Shown: piece after piece, positions 21,705 through 30,795 of the stretch
Layout: each line of letters opens with the position of its first letter
How positions within the stretch are numbered: the stretch's first letter is position 1
NCBI GenBank assembly: GCA_014859095.1
Contig: JACUUV010000014.1
Coordinates: 1-57,676, forward strand
Origin: Clostridia bacterium
GTDB lineage: Bacteria > Bacillota > Clostridia > Peptostreptococcales > Acidaminobacteraceae
Length of the DNA: 57,676 nucleotides
Direction of reading: 5' to 3'
The notes under the pieces: generated by a model
What the model was told of the DNA's origin: nothing
What the model saw: only the letters and a program-made list of their open reading frames with translations
The model's database searches: none
Program-made: the position numbers and the translations under genes

Positions 21705-22298
21705 TTATCGATGCAATATCGGTGAAATTCTCTTGTAAAGAACAAGTGTCAAAATTGAAAGTACAATACCTTTGAAAATATTGAAAGGCATGATTCCGAA
21801 AAGAACCAAAGTTTCCAGAGAAACAATGGAAGGATTCACAGCCGCGCCCATACCAATAATGGCATCGATTGGCATGAAATTCGTATAAAATGGAATCAAA
21901 ATGAAATAGTTTGCGAGACCACCAACGATTGACATAACCACAGTACCCACAGCGAGTCCAATAATCGCGGACTTCTTGGATTTGCTTCTCTTATATACCA
22001 ACGCGGCAGGAACCACCATGGAAATACCGATTATAAAGTTGGCGAGTTCTCCAACACCACCAGTTGATGTTTGAAACGTATGCAATAAATTCTTGATGCC
22101 TTCAACAGCTATTCCCGCAAAAGGTCCCATTGAAAATGCTAATATAAGTGCCGGTAAATCACTCACATCGATTTTCAAGAATGCCGGGAAAAATGGAATT
22201 ATGAGTTCAAATTGCATCAATACGAAAGCGAGAACACTCATCATCGCTATCTTGGTCATATGTGAGACCGAAATCTTTCTTTTTGTCTGTGCTACCAT
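21705..22298 (-). CDS. ribU: riboflavin ECF transporter S component RibU
   Basis: 197-aa integral membrane substrate-binding subunit of an energy-coupling factor transporter importing riboflavin; works with shared EcfA/A'/T subunits encoded elsewhere. About six helices; family segments include MTKIAMMSVLAFVLMQFELI, DVSDLPALILAFSMGPFAG and EGIKNLLHTF. The assignment rests strongly on the FMN riboswitch directly upstream. The frame is open through the riboswitch, but GGAGG with 8-nt spacing fixes the start at ATG 22298 (MVAQTKRK). Controlled by transcription attenuation: FMN-bound leader should favour the terminator at 22348-22379. Terminated by its own hairpin. Confidence 0.93.
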   Translation of the reverse strand: MVAQTKRKISVSHMTKIAMMSVLAFVLMQFELIIPFFPAFLKIDVSDLPALILAFSMGPFAGIAVEGIKNLLHTFQTSTGGVGELANFIIGISMVVPAALVYKRSKSKKSAIIGLAVGTVVMSIVGGLANYFILIPFYTNFMPIDAIIGMGAAVNPSIVSLETLVLFGIMPFNIFKGIVLSILTLVLYKRISPILHR

Positions 22299-22347
22299 AC
22301 CTATTACCTCCATCATCATATAATTGGGTTTATGACTTTTAGGGTAC

Positions 22348-22379
22348 AAAAAATCCCCATAAAGCATGACTTCAGGGGA
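22348..22379 (-). terminator. riboswitch-controlled attenuator of ribU
   Basis: Stem CCCC-TGAAG / CTTTA-GGGG with one bulged T, followed on the minus strand by TTTTTT. It lies between the FMN aptamer and the ribU ribosome binding site, the position expected for the expression platform. Confidence 0.8.
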
Positions 22380-22401
22380 AATTAGACATGTAACATAAAC
22401 C

Positions 22402-22508
22402 TCTTCTTCCATCCAGACTATAACTGTCGGCTCTGGAATTCAACCAGATCAACCTTTCGGCTCGCGGGCTATACCGCCGGTGGGGACTCACACCCCGCCC
22501 TGAAGATT
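22402..22508 (-). ncRNA. FMN riboswitch (RFN element)
   Basis: On the minus strand the aptamer begins ATCTTCAGGGCGGGGTG, continues with GTCCCCACCGGCGGTA, AGCCCGCGAGC and ends with CAGAGCCGACAGTTATAGTC and TGGATGGAAGA, which are the conserved blocks of RFN elements in the right order. It binds FMN and here controls the riboflavin transporter gene. Confidence 0.97.
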
Positions 22509-22519
22509 ATTTCGTTTTT

Positions 22520-22548
22520 ATTTTAACACGAAGCATTTACTCTGTCAA
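22520..22548 (-). promoter_or_regulatory. promoter of the ribU riboswitch transcript
   Basis: Minus strand TTGACA (22548-22543), 17-bp spacer, TAAAAT (22525-22520). The -35 box overlaps the stop codon of the upstream MATE gene, so ribU is transcribed independently. Confidence 0.85.
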
Positions 22549-23927
22549 GCTATTGCTTCGCTGACCGAACCCTTAGGTGACTTGATCACTTTGTGCTGCC
22601 AATTGCCTGTCATATAGATGCCGAGTCCCACGATACAGATCAAGAGATTACTGATGATCATGGCATACCATATGGAAGAAGGACCGAAATTTGCATTTTT
22701 GCTTAAATACATTACCATAGGGATTCTAAGTACCCATAACCTTCCCATCATAAGGACCATTGCGGAAAGCGTATGACCGGATCCTTGAAATGTACCGACG
22801 AGAATCTGAAAATAACCCATGAGCGGCACTGAGATCAGTATCATTTTCAGATAAGCTGTACCACTTTCTATTACCTCAGGTGACTGAGTAAATGCTTTTA
22901 CAATTGATTCTGAAAACGGAAACATCAGTCCGCCACCGGCTACGAGCATGAATGTGGTCAGTTTTGTACTGGTCCAAACGGCATTTTTGGAGCGTTTGAT
23001 GTTGTCAGCACCTAAATTTTGCCCTACTACAGTAGCAAGAGCACTTCCAATTCCCATAGACGGCATCATGATGAGTGAACTGATTCTATTTCCTATTGCA
23101 AAAGCAGTCAACGTAATCTCACCAAACGACACCAGGAACACATTCAAAACAGTAAAACCGAGTGCAGTTGTCGCTTGACCCGCAGAAGAAGGAAAACCTA
23201 TTTTGATGATTTTCATCAAGCGTTCCACGTCCGGCTTCAAATCGGCTAAATCGATTTTGAGACTCTGTTTGTCACTGAACAGTGTAAATACGCCATAAAT
23301 CGCAAAGACCCCAGTGGAGAGCACTGTCGCGTATGCGGCACCCATAATACCCAAATCGAGAACGAAAATAAAAATCGGATCCAGAATCACATTCATAAAA
23401 ACTGATAAAGCTCCAATCACCAGTGGTGAAATCGTATCGCCTTGTCCGTGCTTGACCGCGTTGAACGCATTCATCAAAAAAGTCGAAAACAAACCTGCAA
23501 ACATAATGCTTAGGTAAGCGACACCATTGTCATAAAGACTTCCCGTCGCTCCCATCCATCTGACGATATATGGTGCGGCAAAGAATCCTGCGACTCCAAG
23601 AACCACTGAAAGACTGAACAATAAAAGAATCGCCTGACCGGCTGTTTTTTTAGCCTTGAAATTGTCTCCCGCCCCAATGTATTGTGAAATCAATGCAGAC
23701 GTAGCAATTGTCATCCCGATTCCGAAAGACATCATCAGAAATATGAGTGGCCAGACAAATTGCACCCCGGCTACCTCATTGCCTCCAATCCGACTTATAA
23801 AGAACGTATCTGTTAAATTATAAAGTGTATGTATGAAATTGTTGAGCATGACCGGCAAGGACAAAGTAAGAATCACCTTGTTCATATTTCCGTTCAAAAT
23901 CAAATCCCTCTTCTTTTTATAGTCCAT
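22545..23927 (-). CDS. MATE family efflux transporter (second copy)
   Basis: 460 aa with twelve predicted helices; MatE repeat signatures near PVMLNNFIHTLYNLTDTFFI and FVWPLIFLMMSFGIGMTIA in the first half and KIGFPSSAGQATTALGFTV in the second. Only distantly like the other MATE protein at 20.2-21.6 kb, so not a recent duplicate. An upstream ATG at 23960 has no ribosome binding site, whereas GGAGA lies 7 nt before ATG 23927 (MDYKKKRD), which I choose. A consensus promoter sits just upstream. Substrate unknown. Confidence 0.9.
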   Translation of the reverse strand: MDYKKKRDLILNGNMNKVILTLSLPVMLNNFIHTLYNLTDTFFISRIGGNEVAGVQFVWPLIFLMMSFGIGMTIATSALISQYIGAGDNFKAKKTAGQAILLLFSLSVVLGVAGFFAAPYIVRWMGATGSLYDNGVAYLSIMFAGLFSTFLMNAFNAVKHGQGDTISPLVIGALSVFMNVILDPIFIFVLDLGIMGAAYATVLSTGVFAIYGVFTLFSDKQSLKIDLADLKPDVERLMKIIKIGFPSSAGQATTALGFTVLNVFLVSFGEITLTAFAIGNRISSLIMMPSMGIGSALATVVGQNLGADNIKRSKNAVWTSTKLTTFMLVAGGGLMFPFSESIVKAFTQSPEVIESGTAYLKMILISVPLMGYFQILVGTFQGSGHTLSAMVLMMGRLWVLRIPMVMYLSKNANFGPSSIWYAMIISNLLICIVGLGIYMTGNWQHKVIKSPKGSVSEAIA

Positions 23928-23964
23928 ATAAGTCTCTCCATCAAATGTCGTTTTAGCCATTTTT

Positions 23965-23993
23965 ATTATAGCATAAATTAATTAGCTACTCAA
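23965..23993 (-). promoter_or_regulatory. promoter of the second MATE gene
   Basis: Minus strand TTGAGT (23993-23988), 17-bp spacer, TATAAT (23970-23965). Confidence 0.75.
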
Positions 23994-24055
23994 ACATTTC
24001 GTGAAGCTAAATATAATATTTTGTAATACCTTTCACTCAATCTCAGTATTTCTGA

Positions 24056-24061
24056 TATAAT
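24056..24061 (+). promoter_or_regulatory. -10 element for the cupin/aminopeptidase pair
   Basis: TATAAT about 30 nt before the cupin start; the best -35 is TTTCAC at a long 19-bp spacing, so only the -10 is convincing. Confidence 0.45.
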
Positions 24062-24091
24062 TATCCTATCAAATATAAATGGAGGTCACAT

Positions 24092-24439
24092 ATGGTCGTA
24101 GGAAATTTTAATGCGCTAAAAGCAAAAGAAATCACCAGCCCACTTGCTCGGAACGCCGCCATGAAAGTATTGGTATCACCAGAAGAAGGTTGGGAAGGTT
24201 ACGTCATGCGTGTGGTCGAACTGGAAGTGGACGGATACAGCCCAAAACATGAGCACGATTGGCCGCATATCAATTTTGTAATAGAAGGCAGTGGAACCCT
24301 ATTGATAGGAGATACACTTCATACGCTGTCACCAGGCAGTTATGCCTATGTACCAAACAACACGTTGCATCAATTCACAAATGCTGGAGATACCACACTG
24401 AAATTTATTTGTATTGTGCCGGAAGAAGGTCATCAATAA
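24092..24439 (+). CDS. small cupin-domain protein
   Basis: 115-aa single-domain beta-barrel protein. Motif 1 is seen as YSPKHEHDWPHINFVIEG and motif 2 as LSPGSYAYVPNNTLHQFTN; the His/Glu residues typical of the metal site (HEH ... E and H) are present. Cupins of this size bind a metal and small ligand or act as isomerases; no substrate can be named. Strong GGAGG before ATG 24092. It is 16 nt upstream of the Xaa-Pro aminopeptidase and probably co-transcribed, though a functional link is not obvious. Confidence 0.88.
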   Translation: MVVGNFNALKAKEITSPLARNAAMKVLVSPEEGWEGYVMRVVELEVDGYSPKHEHDWPHINFVIEGSGTLLIGDTLHTLSPGSYAYVPNNTLHQFTNAGDTTLKFICIVPEEGHQ

Positions 24440-24455
24440 TTAAGGGGATTTTACA

Positions 24456-26231
24456 ATGAAGTTTTCGAAGAAAATCAAGTTGATCAGGGAACAAATGCGT
24501 TTTTCAGGAATTGATGCCTATATTGTCCCATCAAGTGATCCACACGCAAGTGAATATTTACCCGAATATTACAAGACCCGTGAATGGGTTTCCGGATTCA
24601 AAGGTTCCGCAGGCACTCTGGTCATTACCCAGAAGAAATGTGCGCTTTGGACCGATGGCCGCTATTTCATACAGGCAGAAAAAGAACTGGCGGATACGGA
24701 TATCACAATCATCAAAATGGGTATACCTTCCGAACCAACAATTTCCCAGTGGCTCATCACTGAACTCGATGATGATTTCAGTGTTGGTTTCAATGGACTC
24801 CAGATGATGACAAGTGAAGTTCAATGGCTTCAAAAGCATCTGAAGCACAAAAATGTCAAAATCGACTTCACGTCAAATATAATTGACAAAATTTGGCTGA
24901 ACAGACCTTATCTGCCTTCCGAAAAAATCTATATTCACGATGATTTTTACAACGGAGCAACTTCCAGCGAGAAGATTCAAAGAATCAAAGATAAAATGAA
25001 TGCACTTGGTGCAAGTAGCCATCTGATCACCAAACTTGATGACATCGCATGGGTCCTCAACTTAAGAGGTAACGATATCACCAACAATCCCTACTTTCTA
25101 TCTTATCTTTTCATTTCCAATGAAAAAGTGATCCTTTATGTGGATCCACTCAAACTCAATGAAAAGATTGTTGAGAAATTGCACAGCAACCAGATCAAAG
25201 TCAAGCTTTACGATGATTTGCTCAAAGATCTTGGCGGACTCAAGTGTCTCAAAGCCATCATGTTGGATAAGTCCGCTACACCATACTTTATTTATAACAG
25301 TTTGGAAAATCGTTGCAAAGTGATTGACCACAGAAATCCAAGCACAGATTTCAAAGCAGTGAAAACCGATTTGGAATTGAAACATCTTGAAGAATGTTAC
25401 ATCGATGATGGTGCAGCTGTCGTCAAATTCTTAAATTGGCTTTCTAAAACAGGTACTGAAAAGTTGACTGAACTGGATATCGACACTAAAATCACTGCAT
25501 TTCGTAGTGAAAACCCGCTGATCCGTGGAAAAAGTTTTGATACCATCGCAGCTTATAAAGATCACGGCGCAATCATGCATTACAGAGCAACTGAGGAAAG
25601 TGCCTATACGATTGAACCAAAAGGCCTCTTGTTGATTGACTCTGGTGCCCAATATTTGAATGGAACAACAGACATCACACGAACCGTCGCCATGGGTCCC
25701 CTCACCGAGGAGGAGAGAACCGACTTTACGCTGACTCTGAAAAGCATGCTTGCCCTCTCGAGAGCGGTATTCCTTGAAGGAGCAACAGGCACACATCTCG
25801 ATACCATTTCTCGTATGAACATGTGGGAACATGCCATGGATTACAAATGCGGTACCGGACACGGCATAGGATACTTCCTTGGCGTCCACGAAGGTCCCGG
25901 AAGAATCTCCATGAACCTTTCCGATGTGTCTCTCGCCCCAGGTATGGTGTTTTCCAATGAACCTGGTGTATACAGAAACGGCAAGCACGGCGTAAGACTT
26001 GAAAACATCATTTATGTCGTCCCACATACGGAAAATGAATTCGGTCGTTTTTTCAGATTTGAGACATTGACCCTGTGTCCACTTGACATTGATGCGATCA
26101 ATCTTGATATGATGACCAAAGTCGAAATAGACCAACTCAATGCTTATCATGATAAAGTCAGAACCTTGCTATCCCCCAAGTTGAACGCCGATGAAAAGAA
26201 ATGGCTCGAAAATGCAACACATGCCATCTAA
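24456..26231 (+). CDS. Xaa-Pro aminopeptidase (M24B, long form)
   Basis: 591-aa cytoplasmic metallopeptidase that removes N-terminal residues preceding proline. Two creatinase-like N-terminal domains (~1-300) precede the pita-bread catalytic domain. Metal-site and catalytic segments are visible: LLIDSGAQYLNGTTDITRT (two Asp), GTGHGIGYFLGVHEGP (His), VFSNEPGVY (Glu) and HGVRLENI (Glu). The ~590-residue length is that of the long three-domain subfamily shared by many bacteria and eukaryotic XPNPEP1. Translation start ATG 24456 follows AAGGGGATTTTACA. A strong terminator follows. Confidence 0.95.
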   Translation: MKFSKKIKLIREQMRFSGIDAYIVPSSDPHASEYLPEYYKTREWVSGFKGSAGTLVITQKKCALWTDGRYFIQAEKELADTDITIIKMGIPSEPTISQWLITELDDDFSVGFNGLQMMTSEVQWLQKHLKHKNVKIDFTSNIIDKIWLNRPYLPSEKIYIHDDFYNGATSSEKIQRIKDKMNALGASSHLITKLDDIAWVLNLRGNDITNNPYFLSYLFISNEKVILYVDPLKLNEKIVEKLHSNQIKVKLYDDLLKDLGGLKCLKAIMLDKSATPYFIYNSLENRCKVIDHRNPSTDFKAVKTDLELKHLEECYIDDGAAVVKFLNWLSKTGTEKLTELDIDTKITAFRSENPLIRGKSFDTIAAYKDHGAIMHYRATEESAYTIEPKGLLLIDSGAQYLNGTTDITRTVAMGPLTEEERTDFTLTLKSMLALSRAVFLEGATGTHLDTISRMNMWEHAMDYKCGTGHGIGYFLGVHEGPGRISMNLSDVSLAPGMVFSNEPGVYRNGKHGVRLENIIYVVPHTENEFGRFFRFETLTLCPLDIDAINLDMMTKVEIDQLNAYHDKVRTLLSPKLNADEKKWLENATHAI

Positions 26232-26259
26232 CACATTTGTATTTCACTCCAACAAAACA

Positions 26260-26288
26260 GGCTCACAAAATCATCGATTTTGTGAGCC
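26260..26288 (+). terminator. bidirectional terminator between the aminopeptidase gene and purD
   Basis: Perfect 13-bp stem GGCTCACAAAATC/GATTTTGTGAGCC with a 3-nt spacer; TTATCTTTT follows on the plus strand and TGTTTTGTT on the minus strand, so it can end both convergent transcripts. Confidence 0.85.
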
Positions 26289-26340
26289 TTATCTTTTGAA
26301 CTTTTGCTCTCCCTGCTTTTCCTGCTCTTCCTGCTCTTAA

Positions 26341-27588
26341 CTACTTCCCTATATCATTTCTGTAATACGCTTGTTCAAAACTTATTTTACGAACAGCCTC
26401 ATAAGCACACGCTCTAGCTGTTTCAAGATCATCACCTAGACTCGTCACACCAAGCACGCGTCCACCATTTGTAACGATTTCTCCATCCAACATCTTGGTC
26501 CCACAGTGAAACACAGTAGCATCATTGACGTTCTCAAAACCTTTTATAATTTTGCTTTTTTCATAGTTTTCCGGATAACCTCCTGATGCCATGATCACAC
26601 AAACCGCACTCTGATCATGCCAATCCAGTTCGACTTCGTCAAGCCTTTGTGAGACAATCGCATCAAATATGTCAATAAGGTCGTTTTTCAATCTCGGGAG
26701 AGTGACTTCCGTTTCCGGATCGCCAAACCTGACATTATACTCCAGTACGCGAATGTCATCTCCATCAATCATGATGCCAACGAACAATATGCCTTTGAAT
26801 TCGATGCCATCTTTATGAATGCCATCGATAAATGGTTGAAGAATGGTTTTATTGATTGTATCCATCCTCACTGCATCAATCACACGGCTCGGAGAGTAGG
26901 TCCCCATACCACCTGTATTCGGTCCCAAATCCCCATCCATGGCTTTTTTATAATCTTGTGCGGCTTGCATTGGAAGCAGAGTCAAACCGTCACAAAAGCA
27001 CAATATTGAAGCTTCGACGCCCACTAAAAACTCCTCGATGACCACACGCGCTCCCGCTTCTCCGAAAACGAGATCTTGCATCATATCGTCTATTGCAGCT
27101 CTCGCTTCGACCATATCGTTTGCTATGATGACGCCTTTACCAGCCGCAAGACCATCGGCTTTGATCACCACCGGAAATCCAAATTGGTCCAATGCCTCAA
27201 TGGCCTCTTCATGTGAATCGTAAGTGCCATAAGCGGCTGTGGGAATACCGTGTTTTGTCAAAAACGCCTTTGTGAAATCCTTGCTTCCCTCAAACTGCGC
27301 CGCAAATTGGTTGGGTCCGATGATTTTGAGGCCTTCCGCTTCGAATCGATCCACTATTCCAAGAACGAGAGGCACTTCGGGCCCAACAACCGTCAAATCT
27401 ATGCTTTGAGCTTTCGCAAATGAAAGCAAGCCATCAATGTCATCTACTGTGATATTTATACACGTGGCAATCTCCATCATCCCCACATTGCCAGGTGCAG
27501 CAAAAAGTTCAGGATTTCTTGAGCTTTGATTCAATTTCCATGCGATGGCGTGCTCTCTTCCACCACTTCCAACAATAAGTATTTTCAT
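26341..27588 (-). CDS. purD: phosphoribosylamine-glycine ligase (GARS)
   Basis: 415-aa ATP-grasp ligase, step 2 of de novo purine synthesis: phosphoribosylamine + glycine + ATP to GAR. Seen: KILIVGSGGREHAIAWKL at the N-terminus, KADGLAAGKGVIIA in the ATP-grasp domain, QAAQDYKKAMDGDLGPNTGG and the C-terminal segment with NVRFGDPETEV. Full length. Two ATGs are in frame; AAGGGG touches the first and is well spaced from the second, so I start at 27588. Last gene of the purECFMNHD operon, 26 nt after purH, ending near a bidirectional terminator. Confidence 0.97.
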   Translation of the reverse strand: MKILIVGSGGREHAIAWKLNQSSRNPELFAAPGNVGMMEIATCINITVDDIDGLLSFAKAQSIDLTVVGPEVPLVLGIVDRFEAEGLKIIGPNQFAAQFEGSKDFTKAFLTKHGIPTAAYGTYDSHEEAIEALDQFGFPVVIKADGLAAGKGVIIANDMVEARAAIDDMMQDLVFGEAGARVVIEEFLVGVEASILCFCDGLTLLPMQAAQDYKKAMDGDLGPNTGGMGTYSPSRVIDAVRMDTINKTILQPFIDGIHKDGIEFKGILFVGIMIDGDDIRVLEYNVRFGDPETEVTLPRLKNDLIDIFDAIVSQRLDEVELDWHDQSAVCVIMASGGYPENYEKSKIIKGFENVNDATVFHCGTKMLDGEIVTNGGRVLGVTSLGDDLETARACAYEAVRKISFEQAYYRNDIGK

Positions 27589-27614
27589 GGTCATCCCCTT
27601 ATAAAAATTATGGA

Positions 27615-29153
27615 TTAGTGTTTAAAATGTCTCATACCCGTGAACACCATGGCGATGCCGTATTTGTTGGCCTCATCAATAATCTCTTGGTCCTTAACGG
27701 AACCTCCAGGTTGAATGATTGCTGAAATACCGGCTTCCGCTGCCGCTTTGATGGCATCCGAAAACGGAAAGAAAGCGTCCGATGCGAGAACAGCTCCCTT
27801 TGTCGGGTAATTGGAATGTGCTATGGCCCCTTCCGCAGCCCACACCCTGCTCACTTGACCTTGTCCGAGGCCTAGGGTTTGCCCATCTTTTGTTATGACT
27901 ATGCCATTGGATTTCACGTGCTTGCAGACCTTCCATGCAAACATGAGTTCCTCGATTTCATTTTTGGTCGGAATGCGTTCGGTCACGCTTTTCAGTTCGC
28001 CTTCAACCAACACTTCATCGGTTTCTTGGACCAAAACTCCACCAAGAACTTTTTTCATGTCCAGTCTCGGACAATCCATTTTTTCACTGATACCATGGAG
28101 TTCAAGCAATCGGATATTCTTTTTAAGTGAAAGTTTTTCAAGCGCATCCTTCTCAAACTCAGGTGCGATTATTATCTCAAGGAATATTTCACTGAGTTTT
28201 TCAGCAGTCTTTAAATCTACTGCCCTATTGAGAGCGACGACGCCTCCAAATATGGACTGTGGATCGCATCCGTACGCTTTCTCATAAGCATGTAGAATGT
28301 CATAACCCACACCTACCCCACATGGAGCGGCATGTTTGACTGCGACGACAGTAGGTTTGTCAAATTCTTTGATCAATGCGATGGCCGCATTGGCATCGTT
28401 GATATTGTTGAAGGAAAGTGCTTTCCCATGCAATTGTTTCGCAGATGCAAGTGTTTTTTCAGTTCCAAGGACTTCTTTGTAGAAAGCCGCTTTTTGATGA
28501 GGATTCTCACCGTATCGCATATCTTCAACTTTTTCAAAAGTGAGTGTCAATAGGTTTGGGAAGACTTCCTTATCCGCTTTTTCCCTCAAATACGAGGCAA
28601 TCATCGCATCGTAATTGGCAGTGTGTTCAAACACCTTGAGTGCAAGGTCATATCTGAGATCATAAGTCACCTCATTGTTTTTCAGGGCCTCATAAACGCG
28701 TTCATAATCAGTGGGATCCACAACAACCAAAACGTCTCTATGATTTTTGGCGGCAGATCTGAGCATGGTCGGTCCGCCGATGTCTATATTTTCAATCGCT
28801 TCTTCAAGCGCAACATTCGATTTTGAAATGGTTTCTTTGAATGGGTAAAGATTGATTGCAACGATATCAATCGTTTCAATATTCAGTGTCTCCAGTTGTT
28901 CCATATGAAGCGGATTGTCTCTCATAGCCAATATTCCCGCATGAACGGAAGGATGAAGCGTTTTGACGCGACCATCTAGGCATTCTGGAAAACCGGTAAT
29001 CTGTGATATGTTGATCGCATTTACACCCGCCTCTAAAATTGTCTTTTCTGTACCCCCGGTCGAAATGATCGACACTCCTAGTTCAGACAGTTTTTTTGCA
29101 AAATCCACAATCCCCGTTTTATCAGAAACACTGATAAGTGCTCTAAGATTCAT
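27615..29153 (-). CDS. purH: bifunctional AICAR formyltransferase/IMP cyclohydrolase
   Basis: 512-aa enzyme of the last two steps to IMP. N-terminal MGS-like cyclohydrolase domain ([30 protein letters not shown]) and C-terminal transformylase domain with [24 protein letters not shown] and the closing [17 protein letters not shown] ... [11 protein letters not shown]. Both active sites look intact. GGAGG with 6-nt spacing sets the start at ATG 29153 (MNLRALIS), overlapping the end of purN by 11 bases. In-operon neighbour order N-H-D matches the Bacillus pur operon. Confidence 0.97.
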   Translation of the reverse strand: MNLRALISVSDKTGIVDFAKKLSELGVSIISTGGTEKTILEAGVNAINISQITGFPECLDGRVKTLHPSVHAGILAMRDNPLHMEQLETLNIETIDIVAINLYPFKETISKSNVALEEAIENIDIGGPTMLRSAAKNHRDVLVVVDPTDYERVYEALKNNEVTYDLRYDLALKVFEHTANYDAMIASYLREKADKEVFPNLLTLTFEKVEDMRYGENPHQKAAFYKEVLGTEKTLASAKQLHGKALSFNNINDANAAIALIKEFDKPTVVAVKHAAPCGVGVGYDILHAYEKAYGCDPQSIFGGVVALNRAVDLKTAEKLSEIFLEIIIAPEFEKDALEKLSLKKNIRLLELHGISEKMDCPRLDMKKVLGGVLVQETDEVLVEGELKSVTERIPTKNEIEELMFAWKVCKHVKSNGIVITKDGQTLGLGQGQVSRVWAAEGAIAHSNYPTKGAVLASDAFFPFSDAIKAAAEAGISAIIQPGGSVKDQEIIDEANKYGIAMVFTGMRHFKH

Positions 29154-29751
29154 ATCTGCCTCCAAAATTTTCAATTAGATCTTTAAGTACCCTGACCAGC
29201 AACTCGTGTTCGATGACCAACACTCTTTTTGACAGTGATTCGGCCATATCGCTTTCAAACACTGGAATTTCTACCCGCTCAATCACCTTCCCGGTGTCCA
29301 CGCCCTCATCCACGTAATGGATCGTCACTCCTGTGACAGCATCTCCACTTGAAATCACAGATTCGTGCACCTTCATCCCATAGAAGCCTTTGCCACAGTG
29401 TCTGGGAATCAGCGAAGGATGGATATTGATGATTCTGTCTTTATAAGCTCCGATAACACTGGAAGGCAAAATATTGAGATAACCTGCCAATACAATGAGA
29501 TCGATTTTCTTTTTTTCAAGTAGATTCAAGAGCGCGGTCTCGCGCTCTTGATCTTCAGGATAATTGCCTTTACCGACATAATATGCCGGGATTCCAGCAT
29601 TTTCAGCTCTTTTTAGTCCAAATGCCTCTTTGCGGTTTGACACGACGCAAGCGATTTGAAGATCCAGCTCACCACTGTCTACCGCGTCGATTATGGATTG
29701 TAGGTTGGTACCCCCACCTGAAATAAGAACCGCAATTCTTACTTTTGACAT
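29143..29751 (-). CDS. purN: phosphoribosylglycinamide formyltransferase
   Basis: 202-aa 10-formyl-THF-dependent GAR transformylase (step 3). Seen: [16 protein letters not shown] (phosphate-binding loop), catalytic segment [20 protein letters not shown] with the His, and [14 protein letters not shown]-like folate-site region ([13 protein letters not shown]). Standard length. The start overlaps purM by 13 bases, and its 3' end overlaps purH, so the three are tightly coupled. The formyl donor dependence means no purT is needed here. Confidence 0.96.
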   Translation of the reverse strand: MSKVRIAVLISGGGTNLQSIIDAVDSGELDLQIACVVSNRKEAFGLKRAENAGIPAYYVGKGNYPEDQERETALLNLLEKKKIDLIVLAGYLNILPSSVIGAYKDRIINIHPSLIPRHCGKGFYGMKVHESVISSGDAVTGVTIHYVDEGVDTGKVIERVEIPVFESDMAESLSKRVLVIEHELLVRVLKDLIENFGGRYES

Positions 29752-30776
29752 AACATGACCCCTTCATCACCCTTTACAATGTTACCGATCACAAAGCATG
29801 TCTCTCCATTTGATTCCAGCGATCGGATCGTCGCCTCTTGATCTTCAGGACTGACCACCACTATAAATCCAATGCCCATGTTGAATGTACCAAACATATC
29901 TTCAACGGAGATGTCTCCTTTTTCTTGCATCACTTTAAAAATTGGAAGAGGCATCCAGGCATTGAGATTGATTTCCGCAGAAAGCCCCTCTTGAAGAATT
30001 CTAGGAATATTCTCGTAAAATCCCCCTCCTGTCATGTGCACAGCACCCTTCACTTTGACTTTTCCAAACAGATCGAGCATGGATTTCACATAGATTCTCG
30101 TCGGAGTTAAAAGTGACTTTCCAAGTGTTTCTCCGAGTTCATCGATGTAATCGTTCACATCAAGACCCATGCGCTCAAAAAACAATTTTCTCACCAGTGA
30201 GAATCCATTGGAATGCACACCACTAGAACCGATGCCAATCACAACGTCTCCAGGCTCGATGTCTTTTCCTGAAATGATTTCAGATTCTTCAACAACGCCG
30301 ACTGCGAAGCCGGCCATGTCATATTCTCCATCGCTATAAAAACCAGGCATCTCAGCAGTTTCGCCACCAAGAAGAGGCATCTTTGAAAGTTTGCAACCAT
30401 CAGTGATGCCTTTGACCAGCTCAGCGGCTTTTTCAGCTTTTAATTTACCAGTGGCGAGATAGTCCAGAAAAAAGAGTGGTGTTGCGCCTTGGCAAAGGAT
30501 ATCATTCACACACATGGCAACCAAATCTTGTCCAACAGTGTCATGACGATCCATCATGAAAGCGATTTTAAGCTTCGTTCCCACACCGTCTGTTCCTGCA
30601 ACGAGGACAGGACTATCAAATTTTCCACTCAATCTCAGCAATCCTCCGAAACTGCCCAAGTCACCGATCACATCGTCATTAAAAGTTTCCTTGACGTGCT
30701 TTTTCATAAGTTCAACCGCTTTTGCGCCTTCTTTGACATCGACACCCGCAGAAGCGTACGTTAATTTGTCATTCAT
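29739..30776 (-). CDS. purM: phosphoribosylformylglycinamidine cyclo-ligase (AIR synthetase)
   Basis: 345-aa ATP-dependent ring-closing enzyme (step 5, FGAM to AIR). Seen: LTYASAGVDVKEGAKAVE, VAGTDGVGTKLKIAF (ATP loop), MCVNDILCQGATPLFFLDY, LLGGETAEMPGFY and HMTGGGFYENIPRIL. AAGGAGA lies 8 nt before ATG 30776, which is preferred over an upstream ATG lacking a site. It is a true PurM, unlike the AIR-synthase-related protein at 6.8-7.8 kb. Confidence 0.97.
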   Translation of the reverse strand: MNDKLTYASAGVDVKEGAKAVELMKKHVKETFNDDVIGDLGSFGGLLRLSGKFDSPVLVAGTDGVGTKLKIAFMMDRHDTVGQDLVAMCVNDILCQGATPLFFLDYLATGKLKAEKAAELVKGITDGCKLSKMPLLGGETAEMPGFYSDGEYDMAGFAVGVVEESEIISGKDIEPGDVVIGIGSSGVHSNGFSLVRKLFFERMGLDVNDYIDELGETLGKSLLTPTRIYVKSMLDLFGKVKVKGAVHMTGGGFYENIPRILQEGLSAEINLNAWMPLPIFKVMQEKGDISVEDMFGTFNMGIGFIVVVSPEDQEATIRSLESNGETCFVIGNIVKGDEGVMLCQK

Positions 30777-30795
30777 CGTTTCAATCTCCTTATGA

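Noticed and set aside
26311-26338. C/T-rich short tandem repeats (CCTGCTCTT-like) next to purD
   Set aside because: Only two to three imperfect units in an intergenic tail; most likely low-complexity sequence, not a CRISPR or functional repeat.
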